This document shows, piece after piece, positions 33,466 to 46,210 of a stretch of DNA of 64,000 nucleotides; position 1 is the stretch's first letter, and each line of letters begins with the position of its first letter. Source of the DNA: Lachnospiraceae bacterium (GTDB lineage: Bacteria; Bacillota; Clostridia; Lachnospirales; Lachnospiraceae); assembly GCA_021442455.1 (NCBI GenBank), contig JABUSY010000035.1:22064-86063 (forward strand), read 5' to 3'. A program made the position numbers and the translations under genes. The notes below the pieces were generated by a model. The model was not told the DNA's origin. It worked only from the letters and a program-made list of their open reading frames with translations, and ran no database searches.

Positions 33466-36400
33466 ATTTGCCAGGAATGACAGTTTTTAGTTTTCTCTCC
33501 GTATCACTAAATCTTTAACTATTTTCTTGGATAGTATATCATAAAAGAACCTTTGAATAAAGGGAAAAATCATTGCAATGAAAAAGCATCCTCTGCTTTT
33601 TTAGAAAAATATTTCCTAATGTTTCACAGAACTCTAGGTAATCATGTGCATATCCAGTCTATATCTTCTATTATCCTTTAAATATTCAAAAGTTTTCTAG
33701 AGTCTTTTCAACTAAACATCCGTTATACCAACTTCAACGCCCTCAAAGGCAATATTTATATTTCCCCCTTTTTTGCATATCTATGCCATAATACATCATC
33801 TTTGTTATATATTAGGAAATTTATCAGTATATTTGCGATACTTTTTTGAATCAGTTTAACATTTATTGCGCATTTCATACAGCCAGCCGCTTATTGATCC
33901 TTCCAATGAACAAGTAAATTTCTTTACCAGAGCAAAATGCATAAAATCCACCTCGAACGGAGGCCAAGAGATTTGCCTTTTTAATATGAATCAGCTGTAT
34001 ATAATATCCCATTTTTCAGCAAAAATGAAGATCATTTATGAGCTTTTTTATATACACACTCTATATGTGAATAGTTCATTTATTTTAACTATTTCACAGA
34101 ACCCATTATTATGAACAACGACGTCCTGATAATATAGAAAATTTCTGAAATCTTCCTTTTTCGAAATCATCAGTTTTTTAACATCTGGAACCTTCTCTCC
34201 GGTTACATCTCAATCTCATTCAAAATTGAATAAACCTCTCCCAAGCACGCCGGAAAAAAATGGCAACTATATCAATCCGAAAAAATAATATGAAGTTAGC
34301 CTATGAAAAATATCAGAAACATGTAGGGAGACTGATAAGTATTTAATAATTAAAGGTGTTCCTGCAATCCAAAATTGTTGTGAAATAATCTGATATACAT
34401 CCTCTTCATTTTCTAAAAAATATCAGACAATGAAGAATTCAATAGAACTTCTTTCAATAGATTGTCACTATGCCATAACAACGGTCAAGGATCATCCTTA
34501 CTCAAAATGACCTATGCTTTTTCAATCTACAAAATCTCCTTGTTCTTTTGGATCATGCATATTCTTCATTTTCAGATTTTTCACTTCAGCTCGCTTTCAG
34601 AAGTAAAATTCTGCCTATAGCCTATATAAGAAAACTAATCATTACACATTAAAAAAAAACACTTTCAGAATCAGTAGTAATACCATATTTAACGAATTTC
34701 CATATCAATTTTCTATTTGATCTACTGGATGCAAGGGCTATTAGAAAATTTCCATATCTGCAAAACTTGTCTTCCTAGGATTCTTTGCATAATTGATCGA
34801 TAGTTATGATCTTCTCAGGAAAGTTCCTGAAGAATCTTATATTTTTATCATCTGAAGACGCTTTCCATCTTTCAGTCCCTTTGCCTGCTGAAAATTCAGT
34901 CTTCCCACTCCTTAACTATATGGAGCTGTATAAAGGGGAATTTTTGATTTAGAACATCTACACAAAATTAAATCGATCCTGTAAATCAATTTTCTTTCAA
35001 AGCATAGTTGTAGCAGATAATTATCAATTTCCCGGCCTTCAGTCCCTTAAAACGGTCTTCCACTCGCTTTTATCAGTTAGAAAAGAGCATAAAAATATTC
35101 TTTTTCTGTTTCATTTCACCAAAGAATCTAAACCAAGTTTCCTTACAACAGTATTACATCTTATATAACAAATTTCGGCTGAAATTTCAAGAAGACTGAC
35201 AGTTCCTTTGTCATAATTCCGATGTTCTCATCTTACTATAACCTTTCCACACTCAATATGGGAAATATCAATGTCTACAACTCCTTAGTGTATTATCTTG
35301 TCCGTCTGTCATTAGTACCAAAATAGTTAAATTTTCCTGACAAAGCTAGCAAAAACCGCTGAATATATGGCCTTTCTTATATTTTTTCATGTATGCTGAT
35401 ATTTCGTCATTGCTTCAACATACAGAAGTATATGGATAATATCTAGAGTGGGTAGGAGAGCATTTCTATTCTTTACCATACGATAGTTTTTCTTTTTCTC
35501 TAATAATATCAGTTCTATCCCACTGCTAACATCAAGCATGAAAACATCCTGGTTTTACACCGAGAAAACGGTATATCTGACAGTAAAAAAGAACTTTATT
35601 ATGTTTTTTATCACTTTTCGGAATAGCATTTCGAAAGTTGTGTTGCTAAAAGTTTTTATTTTTCTATTTTCATTCATCATTCTGTTGCTTCCTTTCATAT
35701 GACTTCGTCTGTATTCCTGCATAAAAATAATGTTCTTTTTATTCTTTATAGATAAAAATCCATCATTGACAAACCACCTGCAACCGCATTAAACATTCTA
35801 GATTACCTTATGACGTGAACCTACGACAATCAACAAAATCTATTTGTTGCAAATAGAGATTTACACTAGAGAGCACCTTTGTTTCATAAACTGTGCCAAA
35901 ATTAAAGCTTTAAGTTATCTTTTCAATAGCCAGCATATTACCTTTCCACTTAGAAACTACCAATTTTGTACTTCTGAAAGGTGAAAGATTTTTTCAATGC
36001 CTGGGATGTTGCCACAGCCACAAGCTTTAGGCATTCTATGAAAACAATCTCAGTTTTTAATACAAGCGCATAGATAAAGCTAGAAAGCACACTTACAAAT
36101 ATCACCATATCCCTCAACCGCTTCCCTACTACCGTTTCTTCGACGATTAGGCAGATCAAATCAATGTCTACAATCTCACTTCCTACGTCGATAATGATAC
36201 GATCAGATGACTCTAAAAAAATGTAGTGACAAAATTTTCCACCGGTTCAGAACAAAATTACAAAAACGAGTGAACTGTAATGCTGGATGTATGAGCGTTT
36301 CAGAGAAGCGAATTCTAGAAAATATCAACTCCATATGCAATATAGTCTACTAATACGTTGAACCTCTTAAACTGTTCCCTCGCTTTTCTGGAATTTTCTC

Positions 36401-36627
36401 TCGTATCTTCTGATTTACTCAAATCTGTTCGAATCACTGAAAGTCTTTCATTTTTTCAATATTTTACATAAAATCCATCCAGGCTGGCCCGTTTACCAAG
36501 AAACCGTTCACAGGATGAAATCGTATTATTTTCCTACACTTAGAAGCACTGAAGCCTTTCTTGTGTAATAAAAAGACGACACCAACACCTTTATGCTATC
36601 TCCTTTCTCTGTTTTTCATCAGAACAT

Positions 36628-37746
36628 TTATACTCCAAATTCGGAATTTACAGCTTTTAAGGCTTCTTTGATCACCTGATCCATATCATAATATCTGTAT
36701 TGTCCCAAGCGTCCACCAAAAATAACTTTTTTTTCTTTATCGGCGAGCTCCCTGTATTTCTCATACAGCTTTGTATTTTTCTCATCATTGATCGGATAGT
36801 AGGGTTCCATACCCACTTTCCATTCAGAAGAATATTCTCGTGAAACCACTGTTTTTGTCTGCTTTCCAAATTCAAAATGTTTATGCTCAATTATTCGCGT
36901 GTATGGAACCTCAAATTCAGTATAATTGACCACCGCATTTCCCTGGTAATTCTCATAGTCCAAAATCTCTGTTTCAAAACGAACACTTCGATGCTCTAAC
37001 ACTCCAAGTCGGTAAGCAAAATATTCATCAATCATGCCAGTAAACACTGTCTTCGTGGCAATGTCCTGATGCTCTTCTCGAAACTGAAAATAATTGGTTC
37101 CAGTTAATACTGTGCTTCCATCCAAAAGCTTTTCCACAATTTTTGTATAGCCACCTATAGGGATTCCCTGGAAATGATCATTAAAATAATTGTTATTATA
37201 AGTAAAGCGAAACGGCAAACGCTTAATAATAAAAGCAGGAAGCTCCCTGCAAGCCTTTCCCCATTGTTTTTCTGTATAACCCTTGATCAGCTTTTCATAT
37301 ATGTCCTTTCCAGCTAGAGAAAGAGCTTGTTCTTCCAGATTCTGAGGATTTTTAATATTCAATTTAGCAATCTGCCCAGCAATTATTTCTTTTGCCTCCT
37401 GAGGCGTACGAATGTTCCACATTTTGCTAAAGGTATTCATGTTGAACGGCAAGTTATAAAGCTCGTCTTTGTATACAGCAATTGGAGAGTTAATATAGTT
37501 ATTAAACTCAGCAAACTGATTAACATAATTCCATATCTCCTTATCGGAAGTGTGAAAAATATGCGCTCCATATTTGTGTACATTAATTTCTTCAATTTGC
37601 TCGCAGTAAACATTACCTGCCACATGATCTCTTTTATCAATGACCAAGCATTTTTTCCCTCTTTTAACGGCTTCATAAGCAAACACGGCACCAAATAGGC
37701 CTGCCCCAACTATCAAATAATCATAGTTCAAAAATCTTTCCTCCAT
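36628..37746 (-). CDS. glf: UDP-galactopyranose mutase
   Basis: YLIVGAGLFGAVFAYEAVKRGKKCLVIDKRDHVAGNVYCE; FGGRLGQYRYYDMDQVI. Confidence 0.96.
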   Translation of the reverse strand: MEERFLNYDYLIVGAGLFGAVFAYEAVKRGKKCLVIDKRDHVAGNVYCEQIEEINVHKYGAHIFHTSDKEIWNYVNQFAEFNNYINSPIAVYKDELYNLPFNMNTFSKMWNIRTPQEAKEIIAGQIAKLNIKNPQNLEEQALSLAGKDIYEKLIKGYTEKQWGKACRELPAFIIKRLPFRFTYNNNYFNDHFQGIPIGGYTKIVEKLLDGSTVLTGTNYFQFREEHQDIATKTVFTGMIDEYFAYRLGVLEHRSVRFETEILDYENYQGNAVVNYTEFEVPYTRIIEHKHFEFGKQTKTVVSREYSSEWKVGMEPYYPINDEKNTKLYEKYRELADKEKKVIFGGRLGQYRYYDMDQVIKEALKAVNSEFGV

Positions 37747-38047
37747 ATTTTATTATATGATAGCAGTATAGCGAATTTTTCGGTTAGCCAAAAGAATTCC
37801 CCTCACTCTCGCAATGCCGCTAACTTCACTAATACTATATAGTATTTTTACAAACAACTAATAAATATCAACTACAAATCTCCAGATAATATGCCTATTC
37901 TAGAATAAATGCTCTATTAATTTTATAGTTACTATAAACAATCGTTCTTAGCAAACATCCCAAAAAGCACGCTCTTCATGTTTTTATAAAATTTTTCCCC
38001 CATTTTATACATAGTTTCCCTTATTCAAAATTTCATGTACATTATGT

Positions 38048-38080
38048 AAAAAAGATCTTTGGTATTTAAACCAAAGATCT
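38048..38080 (-). terminator. Rho-independent terminator downstream of ppdK
   Basis: On the minus strand: AGATCTTTGG-TTTAAATA-CCAAAGATCT followed by TTTTT; 10-bp perfect stem about 50 bp after the ppdK stop. Confidence 0.85.
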
Positions 38081-38129
38081 GATTGTTACAGAGGAAGGAT
38101 AAGCACCTTTGTATCGTAACCAATTTTAT

Positions 38130-40763
38130 TTATTCATTCTTTTGAGAAATTGCTGCTTGCGCAGCTGCCAGTCTTGCTATTGGTACACGAAACGGTGAGC
38201 AGGATACATAATCCAAACCTAGTCTGTTGCAATATTCTACAGAACTCGGATCTCCCCCATGCTCGCCACAGATACCACAATGAAGTGACGGACGGGACTT
38301 TTTTCCAAGTTCTACAGCCATTGCCATCAGCTTGCCTACACCGCTCTGATCCAACTTGGTGAACGGATCATTTTCAAAAATTTTAGCATCATAATACGCA
38401 TCCAGAAACTTACCTGCATCGTCACGGGAAAATCCAAAGGTCATCTGAGTTAGATCGTTAGTACCGAAGCAGAAGAAATCGGCTTCTTTTGCTATTTCAT
38501 CGGCAGTTAAAGCTGCTCTCGGAATTTCTATCATGGTACCTACTTCGTATTTCATGTTGCAACCTGTTTCTGCAATTTCAGCATCAGCAGTCTCAATGAC
38601 AAATTTTTTCACATATTTCAGCTCTTTGCTATCGCCGATCAGCGGGATCATAATTTCCGGCTTGATATTCCAATCCGGATGAACTTTCTTAACATTGATA
38701 GCTGCACGAATAATAGCCTTGGTTTGCATCTTGGCAATTTCCGGATAAGTCACTACTAGACGACATCCACGATGGCCCATCATCGGGTTGAACTCATGCA
38801 GTCCGTTAATGATTGCTTTGATTTGCTCGATGCTCTTGCCCTGGGACTTAGCCAGTTTTTCGATATCTTCTTCATCGGTCGGAAGAAACTCATGCAGCGG
38901 TGGATCTAGAAAACGGATAGTAACTGGACATCCTTCCAGAGCTTCATACAACTTTTCGAAATCTCCCTGCTGTTCCGGGAGAATCTTTTCCAGTGCAATT
39001 TCTCTTTCTTCTACAGTTTCAGAACAAATCATTTCACGAAAAGCGTCGATTCTCTTGCCTTCAAAGAACATATGTTCCGTACGGCAAAGACCAATCCCTT
39101 CTGCGCCAAGCTCGCGAGCTTTTTTAGCGTCAACCGGAGTATCTGCATTAGTTCTCACCTGCATAGTTCTGTATTTGTCAGCCCAGCTCATGATTTTTTC
39201 GAATTCACCTGCAATAACTGCATCGACGGTCGGTATAGTGCCATCATATATGTTTCCAGTAGTTCCATCAAAGGAAATGACATCTCCCTCATGATACTCT
39301 TTGCCAGCGAGAGAGAACTTCTTATTATGTTCGTCCATGATAATTGCAGAACATCCAGATACACAACAAACCCCCATTCCACGAGCAACAACAGCTGCAT
39401 GAGAGGTCATTCCTCCACGTACAGTCAAGATACCTTTTGATGCTTTCATACCTTCTATATCTTCCGGAGAGGTCTCCAGGCGAACCAAAACCACCTTTTC
39501 TCCTCTTGCAGTCCACTCTCTTGCATCATCAGCAGTGAAAACAATTTTACCGCAGGCAGCGCCAGGAGCAGCAGCTAGAGCTTTTGCAATCGGGGTAGTC
39601 TTTTTAACTACATCAGCATCGAACTGCGGATGTAACAAGGAAGCAAGATTACGAGGATCAATCATGCTGACAGCTTTTTCCTCGGTAATCATTCCTTCAT
39701 CTACTAGATCATATGCAATTTTTAGAGCAGCTTTTGCAGTTCTTTTACCATTACGGGTCTGCAGCATGTATAACTTTTTATCTTCAATAGTAAATTCCAT
39801 ATCCTGCATATCTCTGTAATGATTTTCCAAAGTATCACAGATCTTTATAAATTGATCGTAAACTTCCGGCATGGTTTCATGAAGCTGTGCGATCGGCTGC
39901 GGAGTGCGAACTCCTGCAACAACGTCTTCACCTTGGGCATTCAACAGAAACTCACCCATCAGCTCTTTATCGCCGGTTGCTGGATTACGGGTAAAAGCAA
40001 CACCAGTACCTGAAGTCTCTCCCATATTCCCAAATGCCATCATCTGAACATTAACGGCAGTCCCCCAGGAATACGGAATATCATTATCACGTCGATATAC
40101 ATTCGCACGCGGGTTGTCCCAAGAACGGAATACAGCTTTGATCGCTTCCATCAGCTGCTCCTTTGGATCACTCGGAAAATCAGAACCGATTTTTTCTTTA
40201 TATTCCTCCTTAAACTGACGGACCAGCTCTTTTAAATCATCGGCGGTTAGATCCACATCCTGTGTAATTCCCTTTTGAGCTTTCATTTTATCGATCAATT
40301 CTTCAAAATATTTTTTCCCAACTTCCATAACTACGTCGGAAAACATTTGAATAAATCTTCTATAACAGTCCCATGCCCAACGAGGATTCCTAGATTTTTT
40401 AGAAAGGACCTCTACAACGTCCTCGTTAAGTCCTAGGTTCAAAATAGTATCCATCATGCCAGGCATAGATGCTCTCGCTCCAGAACGTACGGATACCAGC
40501 AGCGGATTTTTTTTGTCACCGAACTTTTTTTCAGTAATTTCTTCCATTTTACCAATGTATTCCATGATCTGTTTCATGATTGTATCACTGATTATTCTAC
40601 CATCTTCATAATATTGAGTACATGCCTCCGTCGTGATAGTAAAACCCTGCGGTACCGGTAACCCTAAGTTAGTCATCTCAGCCAAATTCGCACCCTTACC
40701 ACCAAGAAGATCACGCATACTTGCATTTCCTTCTGTAAATAAATAAACCCATTTGTTTGGCAT
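38130..40763 (-). CDS. ppdK: Pyruvate, phosphate dikinase
   Basis: 877 aa; LLGGKGANLAEMTNLGLPVPQGFTITTEAC; LTVRGGMTSHAAVVARGMGVCCVSGC; ADFFCFGTNDLTQMTFGFSRDD. Confidence 0.98.
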   Translation of the reverse strand: MPNKWVYLFTEGNASMRDLLGGKGANLAEMTNLGLPVPQGFTITTEACTQYYEDGRIISDTIMKQIMEYIGKMEEITEKKFGDKKNPLLVSVRSGARASMPGMMDTILNLGLNEDVVEVLSKKSRNPRWAWDCYRRFIQMFSDVVMEVGKKYFEELIDKMKAQKGITQDVDLTADDLKELVRQFKEEYKEKIGSDFPSDPKEQLMEAIKAVFRSWDNPRANVYRRDNDIPYSWGTAVNVQMMAFGNMGETSGTGVAFTRNPATGDKELMGEFLLNAQGEDVVAGVRTPQPIAQLHETMPEVYDQFIKICDTLENHYRDMQDMEFTIEDKKLYMLQTRNGKRTAKAALKIAYDLVDEGMITEEKAVSMIDPRNLASLLHPQFDADVVKKTTPIAKALAAAPGAACGKIVFTADDAREWTARGEKVVLVRLETSPEDIEGMKASKGILTVRGGMTSHAAVVARGMGVCCVSGCSAIIMDEHNKKFSLAGKEYHEGDVISFDGTTGNIYDGTIPTVDAVIAGEFEKIMSWADKYRTMQVRTNADTPVDAKKARELGAEGIGLCRTEHMFFEGKRIDAFREMICSETVEEREIALEKILPEQQGDFEKLYEALEGCPVTIRFLDPPLHEFLPTDEEDIEKLAKSQGKSIEQIKAIINGLHEFNPMMGHRGCRLVVTYPEIAKMQTKAIIRAAINVKKVHPDWNIKPEIMIPLIGDSKELKYVKKFVIETADAEIAETGCNMKYEVGTMIEIPRAALTADEIAKEADFFCFGTNDLTQMTFGFSRDDAGKFLDAYYDAKIFENDPFTKLDQSGVGKLMAMAVELGKKSRPSLHCGICGEHGGDPSSVEYCNRLGLDYVSCSPFRVPIARLAAAQAAISQKNE

Positions 40764-41054
40764 ACTATTCTTTCCTCCTAATATAAAAATTAGTTAATGA
40801 GTAAAGTATTCTCTCATGAAATGTTCTGGATAATACTCACATACAATAAATAAGTTTCAGCTTTTTAATATACATATTTATTCTAACATAAAACTTTCCG
40901 TAGTCAAGAACTAATCATTCCATTACTTTTTAAAATTTCATAGCTATATTCCAATATTCTGTAAAACACTGTTATTGTTATGTTTTATAAAACAAAAATC
41001 GAAAATATTCCTACTTGTTTTTTTAATCTGAATATTTTCCATTTTGTATATCCC

Positions 41055-42659
41055 TTAATCGATAAATATTATATCTTCTGAATAATATGTGATGATCGGT
41101 ATACCTACAGTAATCCAATCATATAGCTTCGCCGCCTGATCAGACGGCATATTAATACAGCCTCTTGAACCTCCATAGATATAATATCTTCCTCCGAAAT
41201 CATCTTGCCAAGAAGCATCGTGTATGCCAACGGATCCATTAAATGCCATCCAGTAATGCACAAATACATTCCATTCATAGCTACCGTTTTCCTTTTTCGG
41301 CCCTCGAAGCCATCTCTCTCTATCCTTATGATATAATTGAAAAACACCTGGTGAAGTGTATCGATCGTGGCTCATCTTCCCGGATACGATATCCGTCTCC
41401 ATCCATAGTTGGCTGTTTTCATAAATCCACATATGCTGCCGACTCAGGTCGATTTCTACATATGTATGACCGATTCCATTATTCTCATTAGCAATAGATC
41501 GGCTTTCATAGAGCGGTTCTCGAACTGTCACTACGCCATTGTGCAACTCTGATTTCAGTTGATTTATTTCCGCTTCCTGATCTATCTTCCAACCGAATAC
41601 TTTATTTGGAACTTTCACCGGGGCAATTCCAGTAGCATGGAATGTTATGTTTTTATACAATGTGTCTACAACAGTTGCCATATCCACTACATACTGACGG
41701 ATGTGCTGATTCCATACTTCTTCATTTTTATGATATCTTCCTTCCTCATCCTGCACCAGCCAGCTAATTAAAACACCTCCGTCTAGCACCTGTTTGGTTG
41801 ATGGTAACATATAAGTGATGCTTCCGGAAAACATTTGATTCAATTCTTCTGCCTGTTGTACAAGTTTGTCGGAATCTTTCTTAATCGCAGGTTCTTTATA
41901 TATTCCTAGATTTTCTACATTCAGATGTGTTTCTTGCATAGCCACTGCCTTCCGTACTTCCTGAAGCAGCTTTTCCTTGTCCATCCAATTCCCGGGCACT
42001 TCTGGTAGAACCACAAAGGAATTTTCCTGCCATGCGACATATGCATCCTTGGGAACAGTCATCTGAGCTTCCTGAACCTCGTCCAAACTTAATACTGTTT
42101 TTTCCAAGATAGTTGCATCATAGGAGATGATTACATCCACCTTATTGATACTCTTTCTAAAATAACCTGAGATCCACAAGAGGGGCATTTGATGGTTTTT
42201 GATCTCTTGCACGCTTTTGTCAGAAAAAACAGAAACATAACCAATATCATCGCCCTGAATTTTTTCTGTTTTTCCGTTTCGAAATGTGATTGTAAGGCTG
42301 TATTCCTTCATCATCCGCTTTAAGCAGTTCTTTGCTTGTGTAACTTTCATGCCGCTGCAATCTATTCCATTAATCATTGTACCTCTAAAAAATTTATTTT
42401 GATACTGATAAGAAAAAAATAAGTATATACAAAACAGCAAGAGCACAGACAGCAGAGTTATAAAGACGTTGCGTCTGCTTTGTTTCTTCTTACCTGACTT
42501 TTTCTGCTTTTTCCCATTTCCTCCAAATACCTGCTTGGCAATCTGCTCAACTTTTGAAGTCACCTGTAACGGATTACTCTCTTCCGTATCAAGTGAGAAA
42601 AACAGCATACTTTTCAACTCTTCTTCTATCTCTTTTGTATTAAATTGTTCACTACTCAT
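41055..42659 (-). CDS. L,D-transpeptidase (YkuD domain) with N-terminal TM segment and peptidoglycan-binding-like domain
   Basis: TM segment NVFITLLSVLLLFCIYLFFSY; catalytic signature SVGIHDASWQDDFGGRYYIYGGSRGCINMPSDQAAKLYDWI. Confidence 0.93.
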   Translation of the reverse strand: MSSEQFNTKEIEEELKSMLFFSLDTEESNPLQVTSKVEQIAKQVFGGNGKKQKKSGKKKQSRRNVFITLLSVLLLFCIYLFFSYQYQNKFFRGTMINGIDCSGMKVTQAKNCLKRMMKEYSLTITFRNGKTEKIQGDDIGYVSVFSDKSVQEIKNHQMPLLWISGYFRKSINKVDVIISYDATILEKTVLSLDEVQEAQMTVPKDAYVAWQENSFVVLPEVPGNWMDKEKLLQEVRKAVAMQETHLNVENLGIYKEPAIKKDSDKLVQQAEELNQMFSGSITYMLPSTKQVLDGGVLISWLVQDEEGRYHKNEEVWNQHIRQYVVDMATVVDTLYKNITFHATGIAPVKVPNKVFGWKIDQEAEINQLKSELHNGVVTVREPLYESRSIANENNGIGHTYVEIDLSRQHMWIYENSQLWMETDIVSGKMSHDRYTSPGVFQLYHKDRERWLRGPKKENGSYEWNVFVHYWMAFNGSVGIHDASWQDDFGGRYYIYGGSRGCINMPSDQAAKLYDWITVGIPIITYYSEDIIFID

Positions 42660-42912
42660 ACTCCCTTGCTCTCCTTTTTGATCCGACCAACGAAGTTATC
42701 TACTTCTGAAAAAAGCATATCCCTTATATTTGTACTTCCAGCACAATTTTTATATCAGTTACTACGTTGATACCTTACACTTACATATCATCAGCCTTTT
42801 AAAATAGAACGCATTCTTTGAAACTAATCATTCGAAGCAAAGTCATTACCCTGCATAGATCCTTTGCCGGTTGCTACTTTCCATATAATAATTGTATCAT
42901 TCATTTCATAAG

Positions 42913-42939
42913 AAGGCACGAGATTTTCTCCCGTGCCTT
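42913..42939 (-). terminator. Terminator-like hairpin downstream of tpiA
   Basis: AAGGCACG...CGTGCCTT with 8-bp arms, about 35 bp after the tpiA stop. Confidence 0.6.
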
Positions 42940-42974
42940 GGTTTTCATAACCATCTTTCTGATTATCAGGTTTT

Positions 42975-43724
42975 TTATTTATAATTGACGATCTTTCCAA
43001 AATCTTGTTTTAATGATGCTCCACCTGCCAGACAACCGTCAATATCTTCCATTATAAATAATCCGGCCGCATTATCTGCATTTACTGAACCACCATACAG
43101 AATGTGGATTTTTTGTGCCGTATTTGTATCATACATTTCAGCAATACATTCACGAATTTCTTTGCATATTTCTTCTGCCTGTACATTAGTGGCAGCTATT
43201 CCAGTACCGATTGCCCAGATTGGCTCATAAGCAATGACAGCGATTTTTGCCTGATCAGCTGTGACGTTCTGTAAGCCGACTTTGACCTGCTGGCGAATCC
43301 AGTCCATAGTAATTCCCTGTTTTCTTTGTTTCAACGATTCCCCACAACACATGATTGGAATCAAACCGTGCTCAAACGCTTTGAGGACTTTTTTGTTTAT
43401 ATCTTCATCTGTTTCATGAAAATAAGTTCTTCTCTCAGAATGGCCCAAGATAACATATCTAACGCCTGCGTCAACCAACATCCCTGGAGAAATTTCACCA
43501 GTATAAGCTCCTTTTTCTTCAAAATACATATTTTCTGCAGCAATTTTAATATTCGTTCCTTTGCAGGCTTCTACAACCGGAATAATGTCAATCGCCGGCA
43601 CTCCGAATACAACCTCTACTTCATCATTATGAAGCAGCGGCTTTAGCGTCTCAAGAAGTGTAACAGCCTCACTGGGGGTCATATTCATTTTCCAGTTTCC
43701 CGCAATAATTTTGTTTCGTGTCAT
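42975..43724 (-). CDS. tpiA: Triosephosphate isomerase
   Basis: [80 protein letters not shown]. Start 43724 avoids overlap with pgk. Confidence 0.97.
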   Translation of the reverse strand: MTRNKIIAGNWKMNMTPSEAVTLLETLKPLLHNDEVEVVFGVPAIDIIPVVEACKGTNIKIAAENMYFEEKGAYTGEISPGMLVDAGVRYVILGHSERRTYFHETDEDINKKVLKAFEHGLIPIMCCGESLKQRKQGITMDWIRQQVKVGLQNVTADQAKIAVIAYEPIWAIGTGIAATNVQAEEICKEIRECIAEMYDTNTAQKIHILYGGSVNADNAAGLFIMEDIDGCLAGGASLKQDFGKIVNYK

Positions 43725-43786
43725 ACTCCTATCCTTTTCCCTTAATAGCTTTTCCTCCGATTTTCCAAATGTTAAATTTTTTCCGA

Positions 43787-44992
43787 TCATTTATCATTAG
43801 CTGCTGCTACACCCGGGAGCTCTTTTCCCTCCAGAAATTCCAACGATGCACCACCTCCTGTGGAAATGTGACTCATCTTATCGCCGAAGCCCAATTGATT
43901 CACCGCTGCTGCAGAATCTCCACCACCGATAATCGTAATTGCTTTTGTCTCCGCAAGAGCTTTTGCTATAGCAATAGTCCCGGCTGCCAAGGTTGGATTC
44001 TCGAACACACCCATCGGACCATTCCATACAACGGTCTTAGCGTTCTTTAGTACTTCAGTAAACAATTCAGCGGTCTTTTCCCCGATATCCATACCCTCCA
44101 TATTAGAAGGGATATCATCCACGGACACTACCTCAACCTTAATAGGAGTATCAATGGGATCCGGAAAAACAGCTGCAATAGTGGTATCTACGGGAAGTAG
44201 AAGCGTTTTCCCTAACTTTTCTGCTTTTTTTATCATTTTTTTGCAATAATCTATTTTACTATCATCTACGAGAGATTTTCCTATCTCCTTACCCTGAGCT
44301 TTCAGAAAGCTATATGCCATACCTCCACCAATGAGTAGCGTATCACATTTTTCCAATAAATTAGAAATCACATTAAGTTTATCCGCAATCTTGGCGCCTC
44401 CTAGAATCGCTACAAATGGACGAACCGGATTATCCACAGCATTTCCCAAGAACTTCATCTCCTTTTCTATCAAATAACCCACAACGGCGATGTTGACAAA
44501 CTTGGTAATACCTACATTGGAACAGTGTGTACGGTGTGCGGTTCCAAAAGCATCATTGACAAAAACTTCACACAAGGAAGCTAGATCTTTAGAAAATGCT
44601 TCTCCGTTTTTGGTTTCCTCTGCACGATAACGGGTATTTTCCAAAAGTACTATATCTCCATCTTTCATAGCCTCTACAGCAGCCTTCGCGTTGAGACCGA
44701 CAACTTCTGGATCAGCAGCAAATTTTACTTTCTTCCCCAGTAATTCGCTTAAACGAACAGCCACCGGAGCAAGTGAAAGCTCTTGTTTAGGTTCTCCTTT
44801 TGGCTTACCTAAGTGGGAACAAAGAATCACTTTTCCTCCGTCATTCACAAGCTTCTTGATGGTAGGTAAAGCAGCTACTAGACGATTTTCATCAGTAATT
44901 CTTCCATCTTTTAAAGGAACATTAAAGTCACAGCGTACCAAAACTTTTTTCCCTTTTACGTTAATATCATCTATGGATTTTTTGTTCAACAT
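43787..44992 (-). CDS. pgk: Phosphoglycerate kinase
   Basis: [91 protein letters not shown]. Confidence 0.98.
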   Translation of the reverse strand: MLNKKSIDDINVKGKKVLVRCDFNVPLKDGRITDENRLVAALPTIKKLVNDGGKVILCSHLGKPKGEPKQELSLAPVAVRLSELLGKKVKFAADPEVVGLNAKAAVEAMKDGDIVLLENTRYRAEETKNGEAFSKDLASLCEVFVNDAFGTAHRTHCSNVGITKFVNIAVVGYLIEKEMKFLGNAVDNPVRPFVAILGGAKIADKLNVISNLLEKCDTLLIGGGMAYSFLKAQGKEIGKSLVDDSKIDYCKKMIKKAEKLGKTLLLPVDTTIAAVFPDPIDTPIKVEVVSVDDIPSNMEGMDIGEKTAELFTEVLKNAKTVVWNGPMGVFENPTLAAGTIAIAKALAETKAITIIGGGDSAAAVNQLGFGDKMSHISTGGGASLEFLEGKELPGVAAANDK

Positions 44993-45073
44993 ATTTCCTC
45001 CTGAATCAAAATAGTATTAAAATATTTCTATCCAAACAAACTAGATCCATGAAATTCTGAATCAGTGAATTAT

Positions 45074-46093
45074 TTATCGTAACTCAGAAAAGTATTTAAT
45101 CGTACGAACCATTTGGCTGGTATAGGAAGTTTCATTGTCATACCAGGAAACAACCTGAACTTCTGTAGTTCCGTTTTGCAGTGGCAAAACCATCGTCTGA
45201 GTTGCATCAAACAGAGATCCATATTTCATTCCTATTATATCGGAAGAAACGATCTCGTCTTCATTATATCCATAGGATTCTGTAACAGAAGCTTTCATCT
45301 TGGCATTGATATCGAAAACCGACACAGTGCCTTTAACAACTGCAGTTAAGATAGTGGTAGAACCGGTCGAAGTAGGCACACGCTGTGCAGAACCGATCAG
45401 CTTTCCATTCAGTTCTGGAATAACCAGACCGATTGCCTTAGCAGCGCCAGTGCTGTTCGGAACAATATTGACAGCTGCTGCACGGGATCTTCTTAAATCG
45501 CCTTTTCTCTGCGGTCCATCCAAAGTCATCTGATCGCCGGTATAAGCATGAATCGTTAGCATAATACCAGAGTGAATCGTAGCCAGCTCGTTTAGGGCCT
45601 TTGCCATAGGGGCCAAGCAGTTAGTGGTACAGGAAGCTGTAGAAATAACAGTATCAGTAACTTTTAATTCTTCATGGTTGACATTGTAAACAATAGTTGG
45701 AAGATCATTGCCAGCCGGCGCCGAAATAACAACTTTTCTTGCACCTGCTTGGATATGCGCCTCTGCTTTAGCTTTTGAGGTATAGAAACCGGTACACTCC
45801 AGAACAACATCAACTTTCAACTCTCCCCAGGGAAGGTTTGCAGCATCAGCCTCTTTATAAATTTTGATTATTTGTCCATCTACAGTGATGGTACCTGCTT
45901 CTTCATCGTAAGTTACTGAATCTGCTAAAGCATATTTCCCCTGAGATGAATCATATTTTAACAAATGAGCTAACATCTTTGGAGATGTCAGATCGTTAAT
46001 GGCAACTATTTCATACCCTTCTGCAGCAAACATTTGTCTGAATGCCAAACGTCCGATACGTCCAAAACCATTGATCGCTACTCTTACTATCAT
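45074..46093 (-). CDS. gap: Glyceraldehyde-3-phosphate dehydrogenase
   Basis: [56 protein letters not shown]. Confidence 0.98.
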   Translation of the reverse strand: MIVRVAINGFGRIGRLAFRQMFAAEGYEIVAINDLTSPKMLAHLLKYDSSQGKYALADSVTYDEEAGTITVDGQIIKIYKEADAANLPWGELKVDVVLECTGFYTSKAKAEAHIQAGARKVVISAPAGNDLPTIVYNVNHEELKVTDTVISTASCTTNCLAPMAKALNELATIHSGIMLTIHAYTGDQMTLDGPQRKGDLRRSRAAAVNIVPNSTGAAKAIGLVIPELNGKLIGSAQRVPTSTGSTTILTAVVKGTVSVFDINAKMKASVTESYGYNEDEIVSSDIIGMKYGSLFDATQTMVLPLQNGTTEVQVVSWYDNETSYTSQMVRTIKYFSELR

Positions 46094-46210
46094 GATTTTC
46101 ATACCTCCTACAAAGTATTTAAACTTGATTTAATTTTCATTCAGCTTATATTCTACATAATTATCTTTGAAAACTCAAGCCCTTATTTTAAAAAATCATC
46201 AACTCTTTCA

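Noticed and set aside
35950-36240. Decarboxylase (LysA-like) ghost
   Set aside because: DVGSEIVDIDLICLIVEETVVGK looks protein-like, but the alignment to LysA motifs needed offsets and was not convincing.
39072-39440. Antisense ORFs inside ppdK, leuS, thl, gap, purL and other intact genes
   Set aside because: They lie opposite well-supported conserved genes and encode no recognisable domain; expected shadow ORFs.
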